This document shows, one piece after another, positions 1 to 12,200 of a DNA stretch of 64,000 bases. Positions within the stretch are counted from its first letter, which is position 1. Each line of letters starts with the position of its first letter. The DNA is taken from NCBI GenBank assembly GCA_002633025.1, contig NMRB01000008.1, positions 808,900 to 872,899 of the forward strand. Direction: 5' to 3'. The DNA comes from Notospermus geniculatus (lineage: Eukaryota; Nemertea; Pilidiophora; Heteronemertea; Lineidae). Both the position numbers and the translations under genes were made by a program. The notes beneath the pieces are model-generated. The model searched no databases. It was not told the DNA's origin and saw nothing but the letters and a program-made list of their open reading frames with translations.

Positions 1-174
1 TCATCTGCCACATGACGTATCTGCATGTTTTCAGAAATTGCCTTCAGAAAATGTCTTAAGAAATTGCCTTTTTATTTATCATATATTGTGTGTCAATTTT
101 TGTGCTTGCCTTCTCTTTGGATCTTCAGTGACCCCAAGCTACATCAACAAAGTGTTACCTGGGATGACAATTAC

Positions 175-272
175 CTTGATTCTTCTAGTTCTTGCAATAG
201 TCGATCATAACGCTGTTTAAGACTATCATTATGATTGACCATAATATCAATAGCACGACTCATACGATCCTC
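175..272 (-). CDS. LRMP/IRAG-like: Exon: MRVI1/LRMP helical region, later part
   Basis: The acceptor is TTCTATCTTCAG and the donor TCAAG|GTAATT; phase 0 in, 2 out. It encodes EDRMSRAIDIMVNHNDSLKQ then RYDRLLQELEES. LRMP has the parallel run ESRVSKAVEVMIQHVENLK followed by Y and an E-rich helix. The intervening 50-60 residues of the family are not found between 272 and 1538. Confidence 0.86.
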
Positions 273-3200
273 CTGAAGATAGAAGTGTGCATTAGACGTG
301 ACAATAATAAACAGGCAAGGAACCAATCAGAGACCGAATTCCCCAGACAGCATTCAGGAGGAATTTGTCGTGCAGTAGGGTTTAGGATGATCAAAGTACC
401 TGCAACCTCTCAATGTAGCTAAACCAACATGACGGAAGGCAACTTCCTTATTGTTCTTTATGGTTAGCATGATGTTTGCCATCCAGACAAACAGCCATGT
501 TGAGCACTTTGAGGAAGGTCAACATTACAGCAGGCCAGTCTGTGGTGAGGAGTAATTGGAAACATACATCAGTGAATCAGGAGGTGGTGACAGGTCTAGC
601 TATCCCAGCGTCATCTAAGGGGAAGGATTCAATATTTCATCTGTACAAGTACTACACTCAATCATTCAGGTTGGCCTCTCGACTCAAAACAAAGTTCTCC
701 CCCTTGAAAACGGTTTGTTGAGTTTGAGTTTGGCTATTAAAGTACTGCCACTGCGGACTTCCCTCATTCTGAATGAGGAAGTCCCAGACAGCTGAGGAAG
801 ATGCTGTCAGACGTCCATAAGTACTGTTACTCAAACTGTCGAGGTGTAATAATTGATTGAAAAGATAGAGTGTCGAACAGGATGTGCAGTGCAGTCAAGA
901 ACAAGATCAAATTTGTTGTTAAGATGAAAGCGAAATTGACAAAGTCATGTAAATGTACATTTCAATTAGCTGATCAAAAGTCCAGAATGATGAACAGATG
1001 TTATCAGAATAGACTTCGTTGTCCTGTAGCACTTGGCGAAGGAATGACAATGAAATGCCTCAGTCAGTACTGGGTAGGCCAACATCTCGTACCTGTTATT
1101 TGTTTACATAGAGTGCTTTAATGAAACCTGAGGGGCCGTGCAATGGTTATGGAGATATGATTAAACGACCATGGGTAAAAAGAGGTTCGAATCAAACTGC
1201 TCTTGCTTACATCGATAAGCCATGGGTAATAAGAGTTTCGAATCAAATAGCTCTTTCTTACATCGAAAAACCTCTAAAATATGAGAATATGAACAAAATG
1301 AAGCCATAATTCACTCAGTTATTGGATCAGCAACAAACAAAATCAGGGTCTACACACAGGTCAGCAACTGTTAGCTTGATGACAGTATGCGAGTACTGTA
1401 CCGGTAACTGCATCTTTTAGTTGCAGGATCTCATAATCATGACAGAGTACCTAATGAATTATACAAGTACATGTATGTTATACTACAAAGGGGACGTTCG
1501 TTGAAGACAAGCACAGCATTGAACGTCCCCCGTCGCCNTTCTGTTCAGCCATGTCCCTGGCTCGTTCCTGCAGTTGTACCCTCTGTTCAAGAGTCTGTCT
1601 GTCCGTCTTAAATGCCAAAGAAAGAGAGGCAAATTTCTCCTGGAAGATAAAGAAAGATGTGTCACACTCACATAACCAAAGTGCCCTAAGGTTCAGGTGC
1701 ATGTCCAGAGGGCTCATCAAGACATGCTGTCATGCCCCAAGCAGATGACTAGGATCAATCTTAGCTTATTGTGGCTCATACTTCATACTGGTTTGCTGAT
1801 TGACCTCACATTGTAAACCAGCAGCGCCTTTCCTAGATCCTGCTGAGTTTGCTTTGGCCATGTTGGCAGATGGTGTCGCTGGATGAATTGTACTGAATCA
1901 CAGACTGTGTTTAGCATGGGCATGAGCTCTGCGGACTCACAGACTTTGTTACCCACAATTCCCTGATTTAATAATGTACGAAGCAACTTGAATTTCAAGC
2001 CCAGATTTGGCATTCTGATGCTACACAAACTCGGCCAACACTTGAAGTCACTTCAGTAGGCTGTGAAGACTCGATCCATTCGAAATAACATATACACGTA
2101 CCTCCAGTTCATGATCACTAAGTTGATCAGGGCTGCAATGAGAAAAGAGAGAGACTATGTTAACCTCATGACATGTAACCTAACACCGAAGGGTAAATCT
2201 CTACTGCTGTCATCTCTCGCTGAAATGAGGTGTGACGTTGCTGTCGGCTATTATTCAAGAAAGAAGCTCATTATCCCGAAAATCAAATCAGAAATGGAAG
2301 ACTAATGTTGCCCTTGATGGATTGAGGAAGCTTTGTGCTCCAACTTCAACAGGAGGGAGGGCTAGACCAAAATGACAGTCTCTTTGCAGTAAACCTTCCC
2401 AAGGTTTTCAGACAGGGTGGTAGGAAGGAAAAAAGTTATCTTTCCTTCACTTTCAGACACTTCTCAAATTCTAAATCACTGAAGCCATTATAGTCCTAGT
2501 GATACCTTATATGTAGATTCCCTGTCCATATTTTCAAGCATTGATTAGATTTTGACCCAGCCTTCCCCATCAGCACCACTATGCGTTTAATGTACATTAT
2601 TTGTTCTTGCCAGCATTATCAAGAATTCATTGATATTTCTACATGTATTCACGCTGATAGTTCCACGCTATCGATGAGGCATTTGGGTAGCCGAGGCAGG
2701 CTTCCTAATCTGCAACAACTCCCAAGTGAATCATCCTTCTACCAACCACGTTCACTAATCCTTGATCGATATGGAAACAACCCAGACCAAAGAGTCACAG
2801 TACTTGTATGAAGATGTCAGGAGGCATAGCTTAGCTGTCTTGTAATTAGCAAGTAATGACTAGTCATGAAACCAGAGCCTCAGAAATGTGCCGCCAGGTG
2901 ATTTGGCTCTCCACAGCAAAATGACAGAATTAGGTGTGCTGATCAGGTTAGAACCCTGGAAGAGTTTCTCTTACTCCCTGACATCCACACAACTAGAACA
3001 TTGGAAACCATACACTGGACTTTTATCCTGCGATTCATTTGATTCCACTGAGTGGTTTATGGACCAGGCAGACCCCCAGGAGACCACGGCATGTGAAATG
3101 TCATTGCTACCAATGCTCTGTCTCATTTCCTACCCAGTCTTCCACTGCAACTTGTTAGACAGCGGGTGAATGTCCTAGACTCTTCCAATTACCACTTCTG

Positions 3201-6200
3201 TTCACAGATGTTACAAAGATAAAGTGATTGTACTCTGGTGTATAGCCGCTTGGGGCTTCACCAACAAGATGAAAACTGCCTTCAAGCTACCGGTAGGTTC
3301 ATTTTCAGACTCCTACGAACACTGGAACAGAAATTGATTTAGTTGGTGCTGACTAAAACACAGGTCACGTTGCCTTTCAAAATGATGGAACAAGAGTCAA
3401 ATAGTGAGTAGCCTACCGGTTACAAATTGTTCCCGTTTCATAGGAAAGGAATGTTCTCCCTGAGCAATCATCTGGACCTGCATGCTTCATTAAAGGTAAT
3501 TCTGCCTTGGTGATCCCTCTCTGTGAGGAATGATACGAGGTCATGATCTGCCTTGTAGGCATTGGTGGCATCGGAGAAGCAGTTTTGACATTGCTTTTGA
3601 GGACAGGGGACATCATATATCAAACCTAGTCAAGAGTCAAAGCCACCCTCCCATCGCAGAGCTTTGGTCTCGCTCCTTTTCATACGCTCGGACACAAAGC
3701 TTTGGAGGAGCGAGACCAAAGCTCTGCGATGGGAGGATGAGTCAAAGCATTTTAAAGGTAGAATCTACGTTGCGGCATTTAGTTCAATTTCCTTTATTAG
3801 CGATGAATTTCACGTGAGTTGGCAAATGTCACCCAGGTACATTACAGATTAGCACTTAAGACGTTAATTGCCCGAGAATGAATCTGCCTAACGACTTAAG
3901 GAACAATCTGCTTAACTAGAAATTGACTTACCAGTCAATTTGAAAGACCGCCCTTGGAAATTGGGAGCTAAGACACAGTTGATTGATCGAGAATTATCGA
4001 ACGGAGCGTCACCGTGGCGTAAACAAGTGAGCCGGAGCTACGTCATATCGCATTACGCAATGGCTGCCTCCATCGGCGCTAAACCTGAGGTACAAATAGC
4101 CAACATTAACGTTAGCTAACGTAAGAAAGGTGGTTCAATTGCAAAATTTGTAATAATGAAGTTGATTGAAAGGATCGGGCTACATTAATTCGCTAATGAT
4201 AATGTCCCTTTAACTCTGAAATATTTCGTAGAAGGGATTACATAGTCTTGAACAAAAATTGGAAACGAAATAGGGTTCATTAGCAAGTAATGACTACCGG
4301 TAGTCATGAAACCAGAGCCTCAGAAATGTGCCGCCAGGTGATTTGGCTCTCCACAGCAAAATGACCGAATTAGGTGCTGATCAGGTTAGAACCCTGGAAG
4401 AGTTTCTCTTACTCCCTGACATCCACACAACTAGAACATTGGAAACCATACACTGGACTTTTATCCTGCGATTCATTTGATTCCACTGAGTGGTTTATGG
4501 ACCAGGCAGACCCCCAGGAGACCATGGCATGTGAAATGTCATTGCTACCAACAATGCTCTGTCTCATTTCCTACCCAGTCTTCCACTGCAGCTTGTTAGT
4601 CAGCGGGTGAATGTCCTAGACTCTTCCAATTACCACTTCTGTTCACAGATGTTACAAAGATAAAGTGATTGTACTCTGGTGTATAGCCGCTTGGGGCTTC
4701 ACCAACAAGATGAAAACTGCCTTCAAGCTACCGGTAGATTCATTTTCAGCCTTCCTACGAACACTGGAACAGAAATTGATTTAGTTGGTGCTGACTAAAA
4801 CACAGGTCACGTTGTCTTTCAAAATGATGGAACAAGAGTCAAATAGTGAGTAGCCTACTGGTTACAAATTGTTCCCGTTTCATAGGAAAGGAATGTTCTC
4901 CAAGAGCAATCATCTGGACCTGCATGCTTCATTAAAGGTAATTCTGCCCTGGTGATCCCTCTCTTTGAGGAATGATACGAGGTCATGATCTGCCTTGTAG
5001 GCAGTGGTGGCATCGGAGAAGCAGTTTTGACATTGCTATTGGGGACAGGGGACATCAATATATCAAACCTAGTCAAGAGTCAAAGCCATCCTCCCATCAC
5101 AGAGCTTTGGTCTCGCTCCTCTTCATAAGCTCGGACACAAAGCTTTGGAGGAGCGAGACCAAAGCTCTGCGATGGGAGGATGAGTCAAAGCATTTTAAAG
5201 GTAGAATCTACGTTGCGGCATTTAGTTCAATTTCCTTTCCTAGTGATAAATTTCACGTGAGTTGGCAAATGTCACCCAGGTACATTACAGATTAGCACTT
5301 AAGACGTTAATTGCCTGAGAATGAATCTGCCTAACGACTCAAGGAACAATCTGCTTAATGAGTAGAGGAACCATTTACGCTGAGGGCATTAACGGCAAAC
5401 GTCATTAGAAAATCTGGCCTGATTTAGGTAAAACGCTGGCAGGGAGGTGACAGGTATTTAGCCATCATTTATCGAGGGCTTTGAGAAGCTGAGAGCAGGG
5501 ACAACAATGGCTGCAGCCAATACAAGCAGCAGTTGTCATTTTTAAAACCTCACCACTTATTTCACCTGTAGGAAGTATGTTAATGGTTGAGTTTCCATCA
5601 AAAGAACCAGGGTAGGTGTCAGCATCAATGGTGCACAGCCCCAATTCAATCTTGCAGACAAGAAAACATCTTAGGTTATTCTAACACATCAAATAACAAA
5701 ACAAAAGGCACAATTTTTTAAATACCCGGTATTTTATATATTGCAAAGGAAAGACCCATTGGCATGAGGACCAAGAAGCTGATGTTGCTGCTGCTAAATG
5801 GTGATGATGAAAAGAAAAGGACCAGAGACAAAATAGAGAAGGCTTACCGTTTAGCTTTCAGAGCTTGCAACACCAAATCATGGAACGCTGACATACCGGC
5901 TGTCTGAGCAACACCTAGTGATATATTTGGCCAATTGTTATGAAGGCAGAATCATGTGCCACGAATCCATAATCCTCCGTTACTTGGCGTCAATAGATTA
6001 TTTTCCGAGCTATCGTGTCTCCCAATCAAATCAAGGGTTCCAAGCACGTACAGAACAAGAACTGACAACGTTAACATATATGTACGATGATCTCCCTTGA
6101 GATGAGATGGTCCAAGAAAACCGCTGCACTTCGTGATACCGCACTTCAGAGGTTATCCATCCTCATTAAATCCTTCCAAATTAGACCAGTATCAGTAGAC

Positions 6201-9200
6201 GCAGGTGTGCTTTTTATGATACTTCTATCAGTTGGACATTTAGGGCTTCCTTGAGGAGTGTCTAGGTCCCCAGTGATGAGACATGCCAGAAGAAGACGAG
6301 GGGCTAACAGCAGTAGAATGGCAATGGATTGAAGGCAAAGTACAAGAAATCTTGAGGACTTTCGTAAAAGTTGCAACCAATTGAAAGATGATAGAGCAGA
6401 TACAAAGATGACAATGGACAGGTCTTCTTGACAATTCGTTTTGCCTTACCTTTCAACACTTATACACTGACTGACAAGTCGAAAGTATAGTCACTAAAAT
6501 ACTCCGGCATTCAACAAGACATTCTGGCTGGATGTCGAAGTGTCTATAATTTAGTTAAAGTACACGTAATGTCAGAAATTTTCAAATTTTGTGGAGTATT
6601 GCAGTACAGTGCTCTTGAATAGGCTTCTGTAGTGACTGATTTCGACGTTGTCATGCAGTGTATGAAGGCTTTAGATGCGTGCACCATTTGGTCAAAACTG
6701 TATACCGGTAGATGTCATGGGAAAGCTTACTCCATTAGATGTAGTTTGGCCACCTTTCCTTTTTGAATCTACGAGTTCAACACACTTTACGATACTGAAC
6801 AGGAAATTATGAAAAATTTGACACACAAAAGCAGCAATTACAAGCAATTTAATCCAGCAATCAAACAATCAGAGCAATCCACGACACACTCTTCCTCTGA
6901 ATTGAACAATATGCAAGAATCATCTACTCCACTCGACAAGAGCTAATGGTGGTCCCTGTCATAACCATCCCATTTAGAATCAATACACAACATGGCTCGG
7001 GCTTCACTCGTCTGATCTACACCCAAGCACAAATTCCCCGATCCTGGAGAAACAATGCGACTTCCATCCCAACACTATCATCCGGCTGCTACAGCTCAAA
7101 GTGACACAATCAATATGAGGCGTGTAACTGTCTACGAACGGCCGGACTGTTCCAGAATGTTCTTGTAGCGAACCCAAAACACAGTTTTGATGCTTCAAAT
7201 GGAAGTTATCCAATTAATTCACCATCAGTGATGGTGGTTGTAATACTTCCCCGTTACATGGAAAAGAGGGCGGGGAAGAACAGCCTATGTTTGAACTCGA
7301 AGGCTGACTTCAAGAATCCTCACAAAGAATAATGACGTAAACAAATTGAGGTGAAGTCCAGGGAAACTAGACATATACCATCCACGAGTCAGGCTCACCA
7401 CATCTGATCGGCCAAACCGCAAAACTGGATCTCCTGCAGCAGACAGCACCAAATGGATCAGACACTATACTAAATGTCATCACACTGAAGGAGTGCTTGA
7501 TCCTCGCCACGGTACATGCATATCCATTGAGCAACAAGCAGCTAAACTAAAGACTCATAGAGTTATTCTTAGTCTTCGAAACCCTTGAAGTTGGAAATAG
7601 ATTTTAAAGTAAAAGACATCAGAACATACGAACCAATAGCCTCCTTGAACGGGCAGGAGGAGGAGGTTTTTATCAGAACACACATATTATCAGGCTTTTA
7701 TGTACTTGTCCTGGTCTCTCTTGATCCTGGTGCACGTAAATCATTGTGAAGCCAAGAGAAATGACAACACAACTGGCAATTTTTATCACCTGGCAACAAG
7801 AAGCAACAGTTTTCCCCTCACCCGCATGAAGCAACAACTTGCAAAGTTGCTGCTGGCAACAGGTTTCAGTTACCGGTAGTTGTTGTCAACCCCTAGCAGA
7901 GCTGAGGAGGTGGCCAGCGGCGATAATCATGGCCTACCGCCTGATGCGCCCTCCTGTGTGGCAGGCTGGTGAGTAAAAGGGCAGCTGTCACACAGACAAG
8001 CAATTAGGTACAGGATACTTTTGACAGCTGTCTGAGTGTCAGCCAGCGGTTGGACGATCGTCACTTAGTCAAAATTATTCCAAACCACAGATACAATTTG
8101 GGAAATGTACCATATCATACTGATCAGTATGCAATGTCATCACCACCATCACCGTGACAAGCGTGTAACACACTGTCACACCAGGTTTCATATCCAAACA
8201 GGACGGCAAATTGACAACGACAGGAATTCTACAAAACTGCCAGTCATGATTTACTTTTCCATACCGTAAAGTTGTGATAGGGCAATTTGGAATCCAGTGT
8301 CAAGAAAATATGAGGAGATTTGACGGCACAGACGTCCCATAAGTAGCTGAAATGAACATCCTTTCTTCCAATTTCACTTCAATTTGCCAAGATGGAGAAA
8401 TTTCTCGTCCGAGATCTCATCCACTTAAGTTTGCTACTCCATGAATGATGAGATGTGATACAAAACAGTGAAAACATCCACTAGATTGAAATTTACCATC
8501 GCAGTAATGGAATTGAAATTAAATATGATTCTGGATGTGATATCTCCCAAGGCAATCCTTCACCCCAATCTAATATTCCCTCAGCACCGCGTAAATGACA
8601 AACCGTGATTTCACACGCAAACATAAGCAAATTCTCTACTTCTTTGATGCACATTATCCGCACCGAAACCAAAATAAAAAGGCACTATTCCCATTTTCCA
8701 TTTCAGTGACACGATAAGATAGAACAACACAGATTGTGACAAGCGTCAAAGAGACGAGGAATTCAATGGAAAGCCATTAACGGCTGGTGGAAGATCCTCA
8801 GTAACAGCTTATAGTAAATGGCCGGCCACAAAGGAAAGGTAAGTCGGCGAGGATCTCAAAAGAGGTGAAAAGGATCCTGCAAGAAAAAGACCTCGTCATG
8901 AGGAAGAAGCCATACAGACTGGAATGTGATACTGGACGATAGCTTTATCGACCAGAAACATCCAGCATTTTATGACGAATGCACCAACTGGGAAAAAGAA
9001 TGCCATATCCATATGTTTTTTATCAAAGAATGAATGTCAAAGGAGATAATTACACCTATTCAATATCGCTAAATGTGTAACATTTCGTGCCTGCTTGTAT
9101 TGTTCTTGGTCTTTGATGAGTTCTGTGTCGAACTGATTGTCACTTCTGAGCAAAGCTTTGAGTGGACACCATTTCATCCAACAAAAATTTCTCAATATGT

Positions 9201-12200
9201 TGTCGAAGGATATCCTGAGGCCATCCTGTGGTCATCAGTAGTCCCCAGTGCTTGTTTCCTACGTCATCACACACCTTGCGTGCTTGCAGAGTGTGATGAT
9301 GTAAAGGAGCGAGTGCTAGAACGAGATGCCTGTCTCACCGATCAAATAGAAACCAGCACTTTCTTGAACAAACTGAATATTACATCCTTGGGTACATCAT
9401 AATCCACCACTCAATCAATATCAAGTTTTCCACAAAAGATGTTGTTTCTCAAATAAAACACAAAACAAATGAAATCTTTTTCAGTTTTATGAGAAGAATC
9501 GTAATATCCACTGAACACACAGCCATCTGTTGACAACCCTTCAATTCTAATGGACGAACAAACATTCTTGAGCTGGGAGAACGTGGAACAAGATCAAAAT
9601 GATTCAAACATGAACAAGAATGTACGAGGCGGTAACCCAGCAGGGAAAATCCAATATCAGGGGATATAAGTCGCCTTGGATTGGTTGAGTACACACTCGG
9701 TTGGAAAGTAAGGGAGAGGTTGAATGGAGTAAATATACATTCAGAGAATCCTAGACTGTTTTTCGAGACGAGCAAACTGACTTATTGATTTACATTACAT
9801 TTTAGTAAGTCAAGTAAACAATAATCACCAACTTCAACACAAGATCAACTCTTAGTTCTTGGAAATTATTTCCTCAAATGAATACCGGTATTTGGCTTTG
9901 GGTTATAACTCAAGGTTCTCATCATGCAATAAAAATATTTGTTGTATTTGTAGCCATCAACATGATGGTTTAGGAAGGGTTTCAGTCGCTTCAAAGGGAT
10001 TTATCATTCCTATCTAGACGCCAGGACAGACCTCGATTCCACTTCTGCTCTAAACCTCCTTACGGGGAAGAATAAAACTGTCCCCAGAGGTGACAGGGGG
10101 AGAGGGGGGTTCAAATTACCAATGGTAATTGAATCTAAGGGGTAAAGCTGGCACGAACAGATATATTTCTTAATCAAGTAATACGCTGTACATTCCATTT
10201 TTTGGCAGCCACTCAGGAAATGAAAGCGATTGGCTTGGCCGGAGGTTCATATCCAGGAGAGTAATTTAGGATATTGATATGACATCTGTCCTTGAGAGCA
10301 CTCGTGACCAAAGTGGGGCATATTGCTCGCCATATGAGAAAGGATGGCAAAGAAGAGATGGATCTCTGCCATGAACTGGCAGGTCAAAGGGGCATGTTCA
10401 AGGAGTGAGGCCATGGACCACACTTTCTGCAATTTTCTTTAACAACGGATGTGGTAATGGAGATTATGGGTTTTAGAAGTGAATCCCCATCTCTCTGTCT
10501 AGAGCTGAGGAAAAATCGTTACGCAGGTGGATATTTTAGTCTGGTAAAGCGAGTGAATCGAACAATTGTCCTCAGACAGAATTCCATGAGCGTCTGTCCA
10601 TCTGGTGATTTTCTTTCGCCCTCCCAACGGTGAAGACAAGTCGCATGATATTCTAGTCAGGTGTGAGCGTGTTATGAGACACACAGATTGGAGACCAGTG
10701 GTGATAACGATGGGCTAATAACCGCTGCAAGGAGCTGATTTGATAAAGAAGTTAAATGGATGCCCAGCAAGCGAGATCTCATGTGGAGCAATGCAGGTTT
10801 AGAGAAATTGATGTCTCCCGTGGCATCCACTGAAATCTTATTCCAGACCAGAATTTTTTGCCACTGAATGGAGAGCTGATGGAGTGTCATTTTGCAACCT
10901 AGAGGTTGCAACATTACGGGTTCAGTTGTTTGAACTTTGCCACTCGATCATGAAAGAAATCAACAGAGGTCTATTTGAGCTGGGATTTGAGCAGTAGAGC
11001 TTGGAGACGATGGATGGATAACATTCAGGATTGCATAATGAATGGAGAGGAAATGAGAAATACTGGTGAGGAATCAATAATGCACTTCTTTGGAAAGACA
11101 ACTCAGAAGGAGTTGATTAATCATCACTGGGGATGTTCGCCCAGCTGGAGTAGAACCCATGATGGATTTAGGCGACTGAAATGTGGCACTCTAATGAGGA
11201 TTTCAAGATGGTAAACTTAGAGGTCAGACAGATGAGGCTCAGGGATGGGTGGAGATAAAGGGGAATATCTTGAAATAGATGTCTGATGAATGGAAAGGAA
11301 ATGAGAGAGGCTGTGAAGAATCGATATTAGGTTGCATGGGACAGACAGCTAAGGATATAACCAAGGAAATTCGACTCTCATCTTCTGGAAGATGCACGGG
11401 TGATTGCTCTGAGGAGAAATGAAGAAAGATGGCCTGGCTCAACAGAAGAATAGCTCTGGAGACAAAGATAGATTTATGACAGTCTGCAAAGGATTTGCCA
11501 CTTTATTCATTGGTGGCATGCCAGGGTCAGAACCAATCGAGCAACGCAAGCTCTCGAGGCAGCCAACAAACATTCATATCAGAGCTTATTTTTCTCCAGG
11601 CATTAGAAAAACCAATATTAAACTATCAGTATTGGTAAATGTAACATAGAAGTCACTGGTGGTGCTCAACTAATACATGTACCTCCGTACTCTGATTCGA
11701 AACATGCTCTTTCATGATATTACTCTGCCTCATATCCAAAACCACAACAGAACACCCAGCTAGGAAAATTTGATCACCCACCCACAAAACCTAGTTGTAA
11801 TCTATCAGGAACACTAACTAAGAAACAGGAAACCAAAGCTAATCAATCTGAAATGAGGTTCCTGGAATTTCCGTGATTTTTTTCATTAATGTTGCCAAAA
11901 GCAGCAATGCAGTCTTCTGCACTAGATCCAGCAGCAATGCTTGTAAAATATTGCCGATGTTTAGAGAGAAAATTCGATCCAACTTGAAACAGAATGAAAA
12001 CATATAGAAAAAGATGTGTCTTATCTGCGAGAAAAATCGCATTAATTACGTTCCGTTTCAAACCCAGAGGGATGTAGAATGCAAGGAATAGGAAGAAACT
12101 CTTGGAAATATAATCTAATTTAGATTACATCAAAGCTGTAGCAGCAAAATCTTGTTTTTCTCAACATATCCTGGTAATTGGAGGAATAAACCTGGCATGA

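Noticed and set aside
1783-2028. 81-codon minus ORF between the 31-nt and MRVI1 exons
   Set aside because: No acceptor/donor pair in the required phase, and the exons on either side already join in phase 0 with matching family sequence.
5848-5903. Minus-strand exon-like segment TAGMSAFHDLVLQALKAK with good splice borders
   Set aside because: It needs phase 0 on entry, but the upstream exon (13684) ends in phase 2 and joins the 31-nt exon directly. Including it would require another unseen exon. It could be an alternative exon.
9073-9402. 109-codon plus ORF with a hydrophobic, signal-like start
   Set aside because: The remainder matches no family I know, and it is isolated in the 11.5 kb intron without other exon signals.
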